NCBI RefSeq assembly: GCF_000187935.1
Contig: NZ_AEUT02000001.1
Coordinates: 930,001 to 994,000, forward strand
From: Streptococcus parauberis NCFD 2020
GTDB lineage: Bacteria; Bacillota; Bacilli; Lactobacillales; Streptococcaceae
Direction of reading: 5' to 3'
DNA length: 64,000 nucleotides
Part shown: positions 18,270-26,476 of the stretch, one piece after another
Numbering within the stretch: the stretch's first letter is position 1
Layout of the letters: every line of letters starts with the position of its first letter
The notes under the pieces: model-generated
The model's input: the letters and a program-made list of their open reading frames with translations, nothing else
What the model was told of the DNA's origin: nothing
The model's database searches: none
Position numbers and translations under genes: made by a program

Positions 18270-18404
18270 TTATTTATCTTTCATTTTATCTTTGATTGGA
18301 CAAGAACAATTGCAATCGCCACATGAACCATTTTGACTGCGATAATATTTTAAACTAAAAAATACTAGAATGACGATAATAATAAAAATAATAAACGTCG
18401 ACAT
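18270..18404 (-). CDS. FeoB-associated Cys-rich small membrane protein
   Basis: This 44-residue ORF starts at ATG 18404, which overlaps the feoB stop codon (TAATG), and ends at TAA 18270. It has one N-terminal membrane segment (about residues 3-18, hydrophobic Ile/Val/Phe). A cysteine cluster GSCGDCNCSCP follows at residues 26-36, then a short Lys/Asp tail. This is the layout of the FeoB-associated Cys-rich proteins that follow feoB in many Firmicutes. They are thought to help ferrous iron transfer, but their mechanism is not established. The four cysteines could bind iron or another metal (inference). Overlap with feoB implies coupled translation, and the terminator begins directly after it. 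Confidence 0.85.
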   Translation of the reverse strand: MSTFIIFIIIVILVFFSLKYYRSQNGSCGDCNCSCPIKDKMKDK

Positions 18405-20557
18405 TAGTTTTTATCCTCCCTATAATTGAAAATATTAGTTAATGTGATTAGGTTTTCTTGACTTTCTTTAGGTTTCCTCAAAATCAGATAACTAGCTATT
18501 ATTAACAAGAGGACTGCAATGATTGTGAAAAATGAAAGTTGTCCTGTCTGAAAATAAAGACCAAGTTGATAAATGATAAAACTTACCGAATAAGCTAGTT
18601 CTGTTTGAAAACCTATAGCAAACAATGACCATTTCTTACTATTCATTTCACGTTTTATTGCCCCGATAGCTGCAAAACAAGGAGTGCATAATAGATTAAA
18701 AACCAAGAAGGAATATGCTGCTATAGGAGAATAGTCTAATCTTAATTGATTCCAAAGCAAATTCGGTGACACAGTCATTTGATTATTTTGATAAAAGATA
18801 CCAAATGTTGCAACCACGGTTTCTTTAGCTAACAATCCAGAAAAAGTTGCTACTGTTGCTTTCCAATTACCAAATCCTAATGGTGAAAAAATCCAAGCAA
18901 AATGACGTCCTATGTCTGCTAATATGCTTTCTTGTGCATTAACGGGTTGAAATCGAAAATCATAGGAAGTTAAATACCAAAGTAGAATTGTTAAAACAAA
19001 AATGACAGTACCTGCCTTTTTTATAAAACTTAAGGCTTTATTATAAGCATATAGTATTACTGTAGGTAAATGTGGTAAATGATAGGCAGGCAACTCCATG
19101 ATAAATGGACTTGCTTGACTTGACAATAATTTTGTTTTTTTCAGGGAAATACCTGATAAAACAATAGAAGCAATTCCAATAAAATAGGCACTTGGGGCAA
19201 TTATAGGGTTATTGGGAAAGAAGACACCCGAAATAAGAGCGACTATGGCCATTTTAGCCGAACATGGCATGAATGTTGATGTCATAATCGTTATCTTACG
19301 ATCTTGTTCATTTTCAATTGTACGACTGGCCATAATAGCAGGAACACCACACCCAGTAGCAATTAACATTGGAATAAATGTCTTTCCTGATAAGCCAAAC
19401 TTACGGAAAACTCTATCCATTACAAAAGCAATCCGACTCATATAACCAATATCTTCAAGTATACCCAAACAAAGAAATAAAACAAACAATTGAGGAACAA
19501 AACCTAGAACTGCTCCAACTCCTGCAACGATGCCATCAATTATTAAGGACTTCAACCAAAAATCAACTTTTAAGTATGTTAACACAGTTTGCAGAGTATT
19601 TGGAACTAGTTTTCCAAATAAATAATCGTTAGCCCAATCAGTTCCTAAGGTTCCAATTGTTTGAATGGATAAATAATACACAATAAACATGATAATAGCA
19701 AAAATAGGTAAAGCTAAAAACCGGTTAGTGATAATAGTATCAATTTTGTCAGATAATTTAAGCTCGAAATTATCTTTTTTTATTTGAGCCATTTGACAAA
19801 TGCTATCAATATAAGCATATCTTTGATTAATAACAATAGATTCTGCATCTTCCATATAAATCTTCTCTGTAATTGCTGAAATATATTCAATTTCCGAAAT
19901 GATATCAGAAGATAATTCAAGATGTTCCTGAACAAGAGGGTCTCGTTCAAATAATTTTATCAAGTAGTGTCGTCTACTGAGCCCTAAATCATAGTCTGTT
20001 AGAAGTTGCTCTATTTGACTCAATGCAGCTTCAAAACTATCTTCATAAATTGGGTAAGGTGAAGGTGACCCACTATGAACTAATTTTTGGATGTACTTAA
20101 CCATCTTATCAATCCCTTTATTTTTTATGGCACTGATTGAAACTACAGGTACACTTAGCAGATAACTAAGTTTATCACAACTAATCTGATTTCCATTTCT
20201 TTCTACAACATCCATCATATTTAAGACAAGAAGACAAGGAAAACCTAATTCTAACAGTTGGGTTGCTAAATAAAGATTTCTTTCAAGGTTTGATGCATCT
20301 AAAACATCAACAATAAGCTGAAGTTGCCCACAAAGCAGATAATCTCTCGCCACTTTTTCTTCAGATGTATAAGGAGATAAAGAGTAAACTCCTGGTAAAT
20401 CTTGAATTTCAATCTGTTTATCTATTTTTAAAAAGCCACTTTTTCGATCAACAGTGACTCCTGGCCAATTTCCAACTTTCTGATTACTTCCAGTTAATAA
20501 ATTAAATAAACTCGTCTTTCCACTATTTGGGTTCCCAATTAATGTAACTTTTCGCAT
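18404..20557 (-). CDS. feoB: Ferrous iron transporter FeoB
   Basis: FeoB is the inner-membrane Fe(II) permease with a cytosolic GTPase domain. The 717-residue product begins with the G domain: G1 GNPNSGKTS (residues 8-16), switch I VGNWPGVTVD, G3 DLPG, G4 NMMD. Next come a helical GDI spacer and the membrane region, with two Gate motifs visible as VGFVPQLFVLF and GCGVPAIMASRTI. About eight to eleven hydrophobic helices run to the C terminus. It lies 17 bases after feoA and overlaps the Cys-rich ORF downstream. The ATG at 20557 begins MRKVTLIG. Confidence 0.97.
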   Translation of the reverse strand: MRKVTLIGNPNSGKTSLFNLLTGSNQKVGNWPGVTVDRKSGFLKIDKQIEIQDLPGVYSLSPYTSEEKVARDYLLCGQLQLIVDVLDASNLERNLYLATQLLELGFPCLLVLNMMDVVERNGNQISCDKLSYLLSVPVVSISAIKNKGIDKMVKYIQKLVHSGSPSPYPIYEDSFEAALSQIEQLLTDYDLGLSRRHYLIKLFERDPLVQEHLELSSDIISEIEYISAITEKIYMEDAESIVINQRYAYIDSICQMAQIKKDNFELKLSDKIDTIITNRFLALPIFAIIMFIVYYLSIQTIGTLGTDWANDYLFGKLVPNTLQTVLTYLKVDFWLKSLIIDGIVAGVGAVLGFVPQLFVLFLCLGILEDIGYMSRIAFVMDRVFRKFGLSGKTFIPMLIATGCGVPAIMASRTIENEQDRKITIMTSTFMPCSAKMAIVALISGVFFPNNPIIAPSAYFIGIASIVLSGISLKKTKLLSSQASPFIMELPAYHLPHLPTVILYAYNKALSFIKKAGTVIFVLTILLWYLTSYDFRFQPVNAQESILADIGRHFAWIFSPLGFGNWKATVATFSGLLAKETVVATFGIFYQNNQMTVSPNLLWNQLRLDYSPIAAYSFLVFNLLCTPCFAAIGAIKREMNSKKWSLFAIGFQTELAYSVSFIIYQLGLYFQTGQLSFFTIIAVLLLIIASYLILRKPKESQENLITLTNIFNYREDKN

Positions 20558-20574
20558 AACTCCTCTTAAATGTT

Positions 20575-21033
20575 CTATCTTCGATCAACGCTAATTAATT
20601 GTGCTTCTGATTTTCTAAGTGTTAGTTCAAATCCTCTCACAGAGATTTCAATTGGATCTCCCAAAGGAGCAACTTTTATTAATTTGACTTGCGTCCCTTT
20701 CGTTAATCCCATATCCATCAAATGTCGCTTAGTTTCTTTATTTGTAAAGATATTATCAATATAAGCTTTTTCACCTACCAATAAATCGGTAAGTGGGACA
20801 GCATTTGAGGTCGTTTGATGTAGTTCAACATCAATATTATCTAAAATACTTTTATCAAATGCTAGTCTCTGATCTGATAACATTACGATAGCACTATTAT
20901 TAGTCTTTGAAATGAGCATAATCTGTTTGTCAGGCAACAAGCCTAAATGTGACAAATGTTTTTTAAATGAATCAGGAAGATTAATAGACTTGATAAGATA
21001 CTTTTTCCCAATTTCTGCTTGTAATAATTTCAC
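20575..21033 (-). CDS. feoA: FeoA protein with two tandem FeoA domains
   Basis: FeoA is a small SH3-like cytosolic protein required for FeoB function. Here the product has 152 residues, about twice the usual single-domain length. It reads as two FeoA domains, one at about residues 1-72 (HLSHLGLLPDKQI pattern) and one at about 78-150 (HLMDMGLTKGTQVKLIKVAPLGDPIEISVRG). The second is closer to the consensus; the first lacks the G-D-P-hydrophobic loop. The start is GTG at 21033 with GGGAG six bases before it; no better ATG exists. It is the first gene of the feo unit. Confidence 0.9.
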   Translation of the reverse strand: MKLLQAEIGKKYLIKSINLPDSFKKHLSHLGLLPDKQIMLISKTNNSAIVMLSDQRLAFDKSILDNIDVELHQTTSNAVPLTDLLVGEKAYIDNIFTNKETKRHLMDMGLTKGTQVKLIKVAPLGDPIEISVRGFELTLRKSEAQLISVDRR

Positions 21034-21058
21034 ACTATTCTCCCTTTAATATCTTCCA

Positions 21059-21082
21059 ATTATAACATAAGAAAATTATAAT
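21059..21082. promoter_or_regulatory. feoA promoter region with inverted repeat
   Basis: A -10 TATAAT (minus strand, 21064-21059) has a weak -35 near 21082. The -10 sits in the left arm of an inverted repeat, ATTATAA (21059-21065) and TTATAAT (21076-21082), with ten bases between. It could be an operator for an iron or metal regulator, or simply AT-rich promoter sequence. Confidence 0.35.
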
Positions 21083-21122
21083 GTAATCCTTTTCACTAAA
21101 AAATTAAATAGAGTTAATAAAA

Positions 21123-21142
21123 AAGTTGGATTTCTCCAACTT
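21123..21142. terminator. Terminator of glnPQ-like unit
   Basis: Arms AAGTTGGA and TCCAACTT around loop TTTC, with a T run on the minus strand. It lies directly after the glnQ stop at 21145. Confidence 0.8.
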
Positions 21143-21144
21143 AA

Positions 21145-21879
21145 TTAAAGTATTTTACTCAAGAAATCAACGGTTCTTGCTTGGCTTGGGTGGTCAAAAA
21201 TTTCTTCAGGCTTGCCTTCTTCGACAATCATACCATCATCCATAAAGATAACTCGGTCTGCAACTTCCTTGGCAAAACCCATTTCATGTGTAACAATAGC
21301 CATTGTCATTCCGGCAAGAGCGAGTTCTTTCATAACAGTTAAAACCTCACCCACCATTTCAGGATCTAAGGCAGATGTTGGTTCATCAAATAAAAGCATA
21401 TCGGGGTCCATCGCCAAGCTTCGAGCTATCGCAATCCTTTGCTTTTGCCCACCTGAAAGAGAATCTGGATAACTTGTAGCCTTATCAGCGAGACCAACTT
21501 TTTCCAAAAGGTGATAAGCCTTTTCTTCAGCTATCATTTTACTGACCTTTTTAGTTTTGATTGGTGAGAGAGTAATATTGTCTAAAACGGTCATGTTGGG
21601 AAAGAGGTTAAACTGTTGAAAGACCATTCCCATTTTTTCACGCATTTTAAAAATATCATTTTCCTTATCCGTAATGTCAGTACCCTCAAAGGTTACTTTT
21701 CCTTTGCTTGGTGTTTCTAATAAGTTCATCGTCCTTAATAATGTTGACTTACCAGATCCAGACGGTCCAATAATGACTAAAACCTCTCCTTGCTCAATTG
21801 TTAAGTCGATTCCCTTTAAAACATGATGCTGACCAAAAGACTTATGTAAGGCTTCAATTTTCAATAGTTCTTGACTCAT
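21145..21879 (-). CDS. glnQ: Polar amino acid ABC transporter, ATP-binding subunit (GlnQ type)
   Basis: This 244-residue ATPase powers a polar amino acid importer. Walker [10 protein letters not shown] is at about residues 37-45. The Q-loop is in [14 protein letters not shown], the signature is [16 protein letters not shown], Walker B is [18 protein letters not shown], and the switch His is in [14 protein letters not shown]. These are strongly GlnQ/HisP-like. It overlaps the permease gene by four bases. No binding protein gene is nearby, so the solute protein must be encoded elsewhere. Substrate (glutamine, glutamate or another polar residue) is not certain. Confidence 0.92.
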   Translation of the reverse strand: MSQELLKIEALHKSFGQHHVLKGIDLTIEQGEVLVIIGPSGSGKSTLLRTMNLLETPSKGKVTFEGTDITDKENDIFKMREKMGMVFQQFNLFPNMTVLDNITLSPIKTKKVSKMIAEEKAYHLLEKVGLADKATSYPDSLSGGQKQRIAIARSLAMDPDMLLFDEPTSALDPEMVGEVLTVMKELALAGMTMAIVTHEMGFAKEVADRVIFMDDGMIVEEGKPEEIFDHPSQARTVDFLSKIL

Positions 21880-22565
21880 AAACTTTTAACTCCCTGTCCC
21901 ATCTTCTTTTCTAATAAATGTAATAGTTGTGACATTACAGTCGTAACCATCAAGTAATAAAATGCTCCAAACAATAAAGGTGTAATTGGCTGATACGTTG
22001 ACGTAACAACCGATTGGGCACCATTCCATAATTCCATAACACCAATTGTTTGCAAGAGTGCACTATCTTTTATTATTGTAATAAACTCATTGCCTAATGC
22101 TGGAAGGATATTCTTAAAAGCTTGAGGTAATATAACAAACCGCATCGCATTTTTAGGGCGAATGCCTAAAGAGTATGCTGCTTCTAACTGGCCAGCCGGT
22201 ACGGCCTCAATCCCAGCTCTGACTATTTCGGAAATATATGCTCCGCTATTCAATGAAATAATAATAATCCCAGGTAAGAGTCGTGAAAAATCAAGGTTTA
22301 GAACACCAAAATCTATAATAGGCATTTGATTAAAGTGCATCCAAGCAAAGGCAATCATAATTTGAACGACCATTGGTGTCCCTCGGAAAATCCAAACATA
22401 GAAAGAGGCAAGCCATTTCAAGGGAAGAATAGAACTTCTCTTCAAAAATGTAATAATTATGCCTAATATGGTGCCAAAAAACACTACAGCAATTGAAATA
22501 AAAATGGTGACTAAGACACCGTAATTAAAGTAGCCCCAGTAATGTGGCAAAAAAGAAAAATTCAT
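21876..22565 (-). CDS. glnP: Polar amino acid ABC transporter permease (GlnP type)
   Basis: The 229-residue permease of the HisM/GlnP family has about five membrane helices. The conserved EAA loop reads [34 protein letters not shown], read in segments around residues 130-165; it contacts the ATPase GlnQ. Unlike many Gram-positive GlnP proteins, no substrate-binding domain is fused at the N terminus. The ATG at 22565 follows GGAGTATAAAT. It is the first gene of a two-gene unit with a strong promoter. Family is sure; the substrate is inferred. Confidence 0.9.
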   Translation of the reverse strand: MNFSFLPHYWGYFNYGVLVTIFISIAVVFFGTILGIIITFLKRSSILPLKWLASFYVWIFRGTPMVVQIMIAFAWMHFNQMPIIDFGVLNLDFSRLLPGIIIISLNSGAYISEIVRAGIEAVPAGQLEAAYSLGIRPKNAMRFVILPQAFKNILPALGNEFITIIKDSALLQTIGVMELWNGAQSVVTSTYQPITPLLFGAFYYLMVTTVMSQLLHLLEKKMGQGVKSL

Positions 22566-22607
22566 ATTTATACTCCAAACATATCGATTTTTTAAAACAA
22601 CGAAATA

Positions 22608-22636
22608 ATTATAACACTTTATGTATAAAAATACAA
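22608..22636 (-). promoter_or_regulatory. Promoter of the glnPQ-like unit
   Basis: On the minus strand, -35 TTGTAT (22636-22631) and -10 TATAAT (22613-22608) are spaced by 17 bases. Confidence 0.7.
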
Positions 22637-22650
22637 TAGAAACTAAAATA

Positions 22651-22676
22651 AAAAACCTGCCTGGGCAAGTTTTTTT
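22651..22676. terminator. Terminator of the DUF1797 gene
   Basis: Imperfect hairpin AAAAACCTGC / GCAAGTTTTT with one mismatch and long flanking T/A tracts, just past the DUF1797 stop. Confidence 0.6.
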
Positions 22677-22688
22677 TAAAGATTAATA

Positions 22689-22919
22689 TTAATATAATAA
22701 ATCGTAAATTTCCATTGCAATTAAATCAATACTATCAAATGAATATGATTCACGAGCTTCAACATCACGTAATGTAAAAACTGGTCCAGTTTCAACATCA
22801 TTTGCAAATGCTACTTCAGCAACTACTACGCCATCACGTTCAAAATTTCTTTTTAAGTTGCCACCGTCATTAACCATTAATTCTAAGCGGTTGATGATTC
22901 TCACTAAATGTGATTCCAT
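22689..22919 (-). CDS. DUF1797 family protein, unknown function
   Basis: This is a conserved 76-residue cytosolic protein of streptococci and relatives. The sequence MESHLVRIINRLELMVNDGGNL, read in part, then a beta-rich middle (VVAEVAFAND, VFTLRDVEARESYSFD) and a helical end (IDLIAMEIYDLL) correspond to DUF1797. The fold has been solved for a family member, but no function is assigned that I know of. It is a single gene between glnP and the divergent clpE, with its own terminator. The ATG at 22919 is preceded by GGAGAACAG. Confidence 0.85.
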   Translation of the reverse strand: MESHLVRIINRLELMVNDGGNLKRNFERDGVVVAEVAFANDVETGPVFTLRDVEARESYSFDSIDLIAMEIYDLLY

Positions 22920-23056
22920 TTCTGTTCTCCTATTCCTTAGTTTTCCATATTATTTTAACATAATTTGCCCTAAACAAACACTAAAAGAGACAAATTTCTC
23001 AATCTTTTCCTTTGTTATGTGTGGTAAATTGTTGTTTTTTCTCGAAAATATTGTGA

Positions 23057-23083
23057 TTATCACTCTATTCTGGAGAGTGCTAA
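23057..23083. promoter_or_regulatory. CIRCE element (HrcA operator) upstream of clpE
   Basis: TTATCACTC, nine bases, GAGTGCTAA. The consensus CIRCE is TTAGCACTC-N9-GAGTGCTAA, so 17 of 18 arm positions match with exact spacing. It ends 18 bases before the clpE -35. Confidence 0.8.
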
Positions 23084-23100
23084 AAATTCGAACTTTTTAC

Positions 23101-23128
23101 TTGATTTCCAAAAATAGGGTGCTATAAT
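23101..23128 (+). promoter_or_regulatory. clpE promoter
   Basis: -35 TTGATT (23101-23106) and -10 TATAAT (23123-23128) with a 16-base spacer. Transcription would start near 23135, just before the CtsR box. Confidence 0.65.
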
Positions 23129-23140
23129 ATGGTTATAAAG

Positions 23141-23157
23141 TTTGACCATGTTTGACT
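23141..23157. promoter_or_regulatory. CtsR operator at the clpE transcription start
   Basis: Direct heptad repeat TTTGACC-ATG-TTTGACT, the known CtsR box read in reverse orientation (AGTCAAA-N3-GGTCAAA). It overlaps the predicted start of transcription. Confidence 0.9.
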
Positions 23158-23198
23158 ATAAATCAAGATGGTCGATAGAAATGCATTGGAGGTATGCT

Positions 23199-25484
23199 AT
23201 GCTCTGTCAGAATTGTCAATTAAATGAAGCTTCAATCCATTTATATACCAATGTTAATGGGAAACAAAAGCAAATTGATTTATGTCAAAATTGCTATCAA
23301 ATAATGAAAACGGATGCGAATAATTCAATATTAGGGGGAATTGGTTCGCGTTCAGAAAAAAAACAAGACCCAATGAATCCATTCTTTGATGACTTTTTCG
23401 GTGATTTGAATAACTTTCGATCTTTCGGAAATCTACCTAATACTCCTCCAACTCAGGCAGGTGGAAACGGTGGAAATAATGGGAAAATTCCTAACCAACA
23501 GGGCTCTCGTAATCAAAATGCACAAGCTACTCAACAGCCTAAAGGCTTACTAGAAGAGTTTGGTATCAATGTTACGGAAATTGCCCGTAAAGGAGGTATT
23601 GACCCTGTTATAGGTCGTGACGAAGAGATTACACGTGTCATTGAAATTCTCAATCGTCGTACAAAGAATAATCCAGTTCTAATTGGCGAACCCGGTGTTG
23701 GTAAAACTGCTGTCGTTGAAGGTTTAGCTCAAAAAATTGTGGACAGTGATGTCCCATATAAACTTCAAGGTAAACAAGTGATTCGTTTAGATGTTGTTAG
23801 TTTAGTCCAAGGAACTGGAATCCGTGGTCAATTTGAAGAACGAATGCAAAAACTGATGGAAGAAATAAGAAACCGTCAAGATGTTATCTTATTCATTGAT
23901 GAAATTCACGAAATTGTTGGAGCCGGTAATGCAGGTGATGGCAACATGGACGCTGGAAATATCTTAAAACCTGCTCTTGCTCGTGGTGAATTACAGTTAG
24001 TTGGTGCTACTACACTTAATGAGTATCGAATTATTGAGAAAGATGCCGCCTTAGAACGACGTATGCAACCTGTTAAGGTTGATGAGCCTTCTGTTGAAGA
24101 AACAATTACCATCTTAAAAGGGATCCAGACTAAGTACGAAGATTATCATCATGTTAAGTATACAGATGATGCTATCATTGCTGCTGCGACACTTTCTAAT
24201 CGATATATTCAAGATCGCTTCCTTCCAGACAAAGCAATTGACTTACTCGATGAAGCCGGCTCAAAATTGAACTTGACGTTAACTTTTGTTGATCCAAAAG
24301 AAATAGATCAACGTCTTGTCGAAGCCGAAAATTTAAAAGCGCAGGCTACACGAGATGAAGACTATGAGCGCGCAGCTTATTTCCGCGACCAAATTATCAA
24401 ATATAAAGAGTTACAAAAGCAAAAAGTTGATGAAGAAGATACCCCAATCATTACTGAGAAAACAATTGAAGGTATCTTAGAGGACAAAACCAATATCCCT
24501 GTGGGTGATTTGAAAGAAAAAGAACAATCACAATTGATTCACCTGGCTGAAGACTTGAAGAGTCATGTCATTGGTCAAGACGATGCTGTTGATAAAATTG
24601 CTAAAGCTATTCGTCGTAACCGGGTCGGTCTAGGTACGCCAAATCGACCAATCGGTTCATTCTTATTCGTGGGTCCTACAGGTGTAGGGAAAACTGAGTT
24701 ATCTAAGCAATTAGCAATTGAACTTTTTGGCACAGCCGATAATATGATTCGTTTTGATATGTCAGAGTACATGGAAAAACATGCCGTTGCTAAGTTGGTT
24801 GGTGCCCCTCCTGGCTATGTCGGATATGAGGAAGCCGGTCAATTAACGGAAAAAGTCCGTCGCAATCCTTATTCACTCATTTTGCTGGATGAAATTGAAA
24901 AAGCTCACCCTGATGTTATGCACATGTTCCTTCAAGTTTTAGACGATGGTCGTTTGACTGATGGGCAAGGCCGGACAGTTAGCTTTAAAGATACCATCAT
25001 CATTATGACTTCTAATGCCGGGACAAGTACTAATGAAGCCTCTGTCGGATTTGGGGCAGCCCGCGAAGGACGAACAAGTTCAGTTCTGGGACAATTAACA
25101 AATTTCTTTAATCCAGAATTTATGAACCGTTTTGATGGTATTATTGAATTCCAAACATTAAGCAAAGATAATCTATTACATATTGTTGATTTGATGTTAG
25201 AAGATGTCAACAATCGCCTCTCTCAAAATGGCCTTCACCTTGATGTGACCAATAAAGTTAAAGAGAAATTAGTCGATCTTGGTTATAATCCAAAAATGGG
25301 TGCTCGTCCATTAAGAAGAACTATTCAAGATTACATTGAAGATGCTATTACTGATTTCTACTTGGAAAATCCTAGTGAAAAAGAGCTTAAAGCAATGATG
25401 ACTAGTAATGGAAATATCATTATTAAATCAGCAAAAAAATCTAATTCCCCTGTGGAAGATCAAACCAAGTCTTACGAAAATTAA
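23199..25484 (+). CDS. clpE: ATP-dependent Clp protease ATPase ClpE
   Basis: ClpE is a heat-inducible HSP100 unfoldase that works with ClpP and helps destroy CtsR after stress. The 761-residue product starts with a zinc finger (CQNC at 3-6 and CQNC at 29-32) instead of the ClpC N domain. A Gly/Asn/Gln-rich linker follows, then AAA+ domain 1 (Walker A GEPGVGKT, Walker [12 protein letters not shown]). A UVR-like helix pair ([12 protein letters not shown]) sits in the middle, and AAA+ domain 2 has GPTGVGKTE and [16 protein letters not shown] 23199 has TGGAGG upstream; the longer TTG frame from 23142 begins inside the CtsR box. Confidence 0.97.
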   Translation: MLCQNCQLNEASIHLYTNVNGKQKQIDLCQNCYQIMKTDANNSILGGIGSRSEKKQDPMNPFFDDFFGDLNNFRSFGNLPNTPPTQAGGNGGNNGKIPNQQGSRNQNAQATQQPKGLLEEFGINVTEIARKGGIDPVIGRDEEITRVIEILNRRTKNNPVLIGEPGVGKTAVVEGLAQKIVDSDVPYKLQGKQVIRLDVVSLVQGTGIRGQFEERMQKLMEEIRNRQDVILFIDEIHEIVGAGNAGDGNMDAGNILKPALARGELQLVGATTLNEYRIIEKDAALERRMQPVKVDEPSVEETITILKGIQTKYEDYHHVKYTDDAIIAAATLSNRYIQDRFLPDKAIDLLDEAGSKLNLTLTFVDPKEIDQRLVEAENLKAQATRDEDYERAAYFRDQIIKYKELQKQKVDEEDTPIITEKTIEGILEDKTNIPVGDLKEKEQSQLIHLAEDLKSHVIGQDDAVDKIAKAIRRNRVGLGTPNRPIGSFLFVGPTGVGKTELSKQLAIELFGTADNMIRFDMSEYMEKHAVAKLVGAPPGYVGYEEAGQLTEKVRRNPYSLILLDEIEKAHPDVMHMFLQVLDDGRLTDGQGRTVSFKDTIIIMTSNAGTSTNEASVGFGAAREGRTSSVLGQLTNFFNPEFMNRFDGIIEFQTLSKDNLLHIVDLMLEDVNNRLSQNGLHLDVTNKVKEKLVDLGYNPKMGARPLRRTIQDYIEDAITDFYLENPSEKELKAMMTSNGNIIIKSAKKSNSPVEDQTKSYEN

Positions 25485-25488
25485 TTTG

Positions 25489-25519
25489 AAAAGTGATAAT
25501 AATGATTATTATCACTTTT
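25489..25519 (+). terminator. Terminator of clpE
   Basis: Arms AAGTGATAATAAT and ATTATTATCACTT (25491-25503 and 25505-25517), followed by a T run. It starts four bases past the clpE stop. Confidence 0.8.
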
Positions 25520-25602
25520 TTGATGAAAATTTTCACATATTATGAAAAAAAATAAAGCGCTATCTTCATTTTTTTAGTATAATATAAATAGGAGGGACGG
25601 CT

Positions 25603-26052
25603 ATGACAGTTCCAAAATTCGGCGAAAAAATTGAAGAAAAAAACTACAAATCTCGGTATGGAGTTTATGCAGTTATTCCAAACAGTGATAAAACAGAGGT
25701 CATCTTAGTACAGGCACCCAACGGGGCTTGGTTTCTTCCTGGTGGAGAAATTGAGGAAGGTGAGAATCACTTAACTGCTTTAGAGCGAGAATTGATTGAG
25801 GAGCTCGGATTCTCAGCTGAGATTGGATATTACTATGGCCAAGCAGACGAGTATTTTTACTCACGTCATAGAGATACCTATTACTATAATCCAGCTTACT
25901 TGTATGAAGTAACTTCTTATAGTATTCAAGGAGATCCCTTGGAAGACTTTAACAAACTAGCTTGGTTCCCAATCGAGGAAGCAATTGCCAACTTAAAACG
26001 CGGCAGTCATAAATGGGCAATAACTGAATGGCAAAAACAACACCATTCTTAA
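25603..26052 (+). CDS. NUDIX hydrolase
   Basis: NUDIX enzymes cleave nucleoside diphosphates linked to another group. The 149-residue product carries a complete Nudix box at about residues 46-68, GGEIEEGENHLTALERELIEELG, read as G-x5-E-x7-REL-x-EELG with all catalytic glutamates present. The substrate cannot be told from sequence. GGAGGG precedes the ATG at 25603, and a -10 TATAAT lies at 25578-25583 without a clear -35. It sits between clpE and the DUF1827 gene on the same strand, an arrangement I recall from other streptococci. Confidence 0.9.
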   Translation: MTVPKFGEKIEEKNYKSRYGVYAVIPNSDKTEVILVQAPNGAWFLPGGEIEEGENHLTALERELIEELGFSAEIGYYYGQADEYFYSRHRDTYYYNPAYLYEVTSYSIQGDPLEDFNKLAWFPIEEAIANLKRGSHKWAITEWQKQHHS

Positions 26053-26100
26053 TAACTATTAATTTATTGATGTATAGTGATTGATAAAGAGGAGATAATT

Positions 26101-26409
26101 ATGAGACTTATTAATACAACAGGGAGTCATCCTGAACTGGTAACCAATCAACTAACAAATACAGATGCTAAATTGGTTGAAGTTTACTCGGCAGGTAACA
26201 CAGATGTCGTTTTCACAAAAGCACCAAAACATTACGAACTATTAATCACTAATAAATATCGCGCAATTAAAGATGAAGAATTAGAAGCAATCCGTGAATT
26301 TTTCTTAAAACGTCGCATCGATCAATCTCTTATCATTAAAGGGAAAACAAAAATGGTTCATACCAATAATTTAATTGAAATCTCATTCCCAATCAAAGAA
26401 GAAAACTAG
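26101..26409 (+). CDS. DUF1827 family protein, unknown function
   Basis: The 102-residue cytosolic protein begins MRLINTTGSHPELV and contains stretches such as VEVYSAGNTDVVFTKAPKHYELLI and IREFFLKRRID, which fit the DUF1827 family of streptococci and lactococci. No biochemical role is known to me. A frame extension to 26077 exists, but the ATG at 26101 follows AGAGGAGATAATT directly. It lies 48 bases after the NUDIX gene on the same strand with no terminator between, so the two are probably cotranscribed. Hairpins follow. Confidence 0.85.
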   Translation: MRLINTTGSHPELVTNQLTNTDAKLVEVYSAGNTDVVFTKAPKHYELLITNKYRAIKDEELEAIREFFLKRRIDQSLIIKGKTKMVHTNNLIEISFPIKEEN

Positions 26410-26430
26410 CCCATCCAGGTTAGTTTTTCT
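26404..26430 (+). terminator. Terminator after the DUF1827 gene
   Basis: Imperfect hairpin AACTAGCC / GGTTAGTT followed by TTTTCTTT on the plus strand, overlapping the DUF1827 stop. Confidence 0.55.
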
Positions 26431-26446
26431 TTATCACTAACAAACA

Positions 26447-26476
26447 AAAAAATCTGACCTTTCGGTCAGATTTTTT
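26447..26476. terminator. Bidirectional terminator between DUF1827 and ileS
   Basis: Perfect arms AAAAAATCTGACC (26447-26459) and GGTCAGATTTTTT (26464-26476) with loop TTTC. It overlaps the ileS stop codon and serves both converging genes. Confidence 0.85.
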
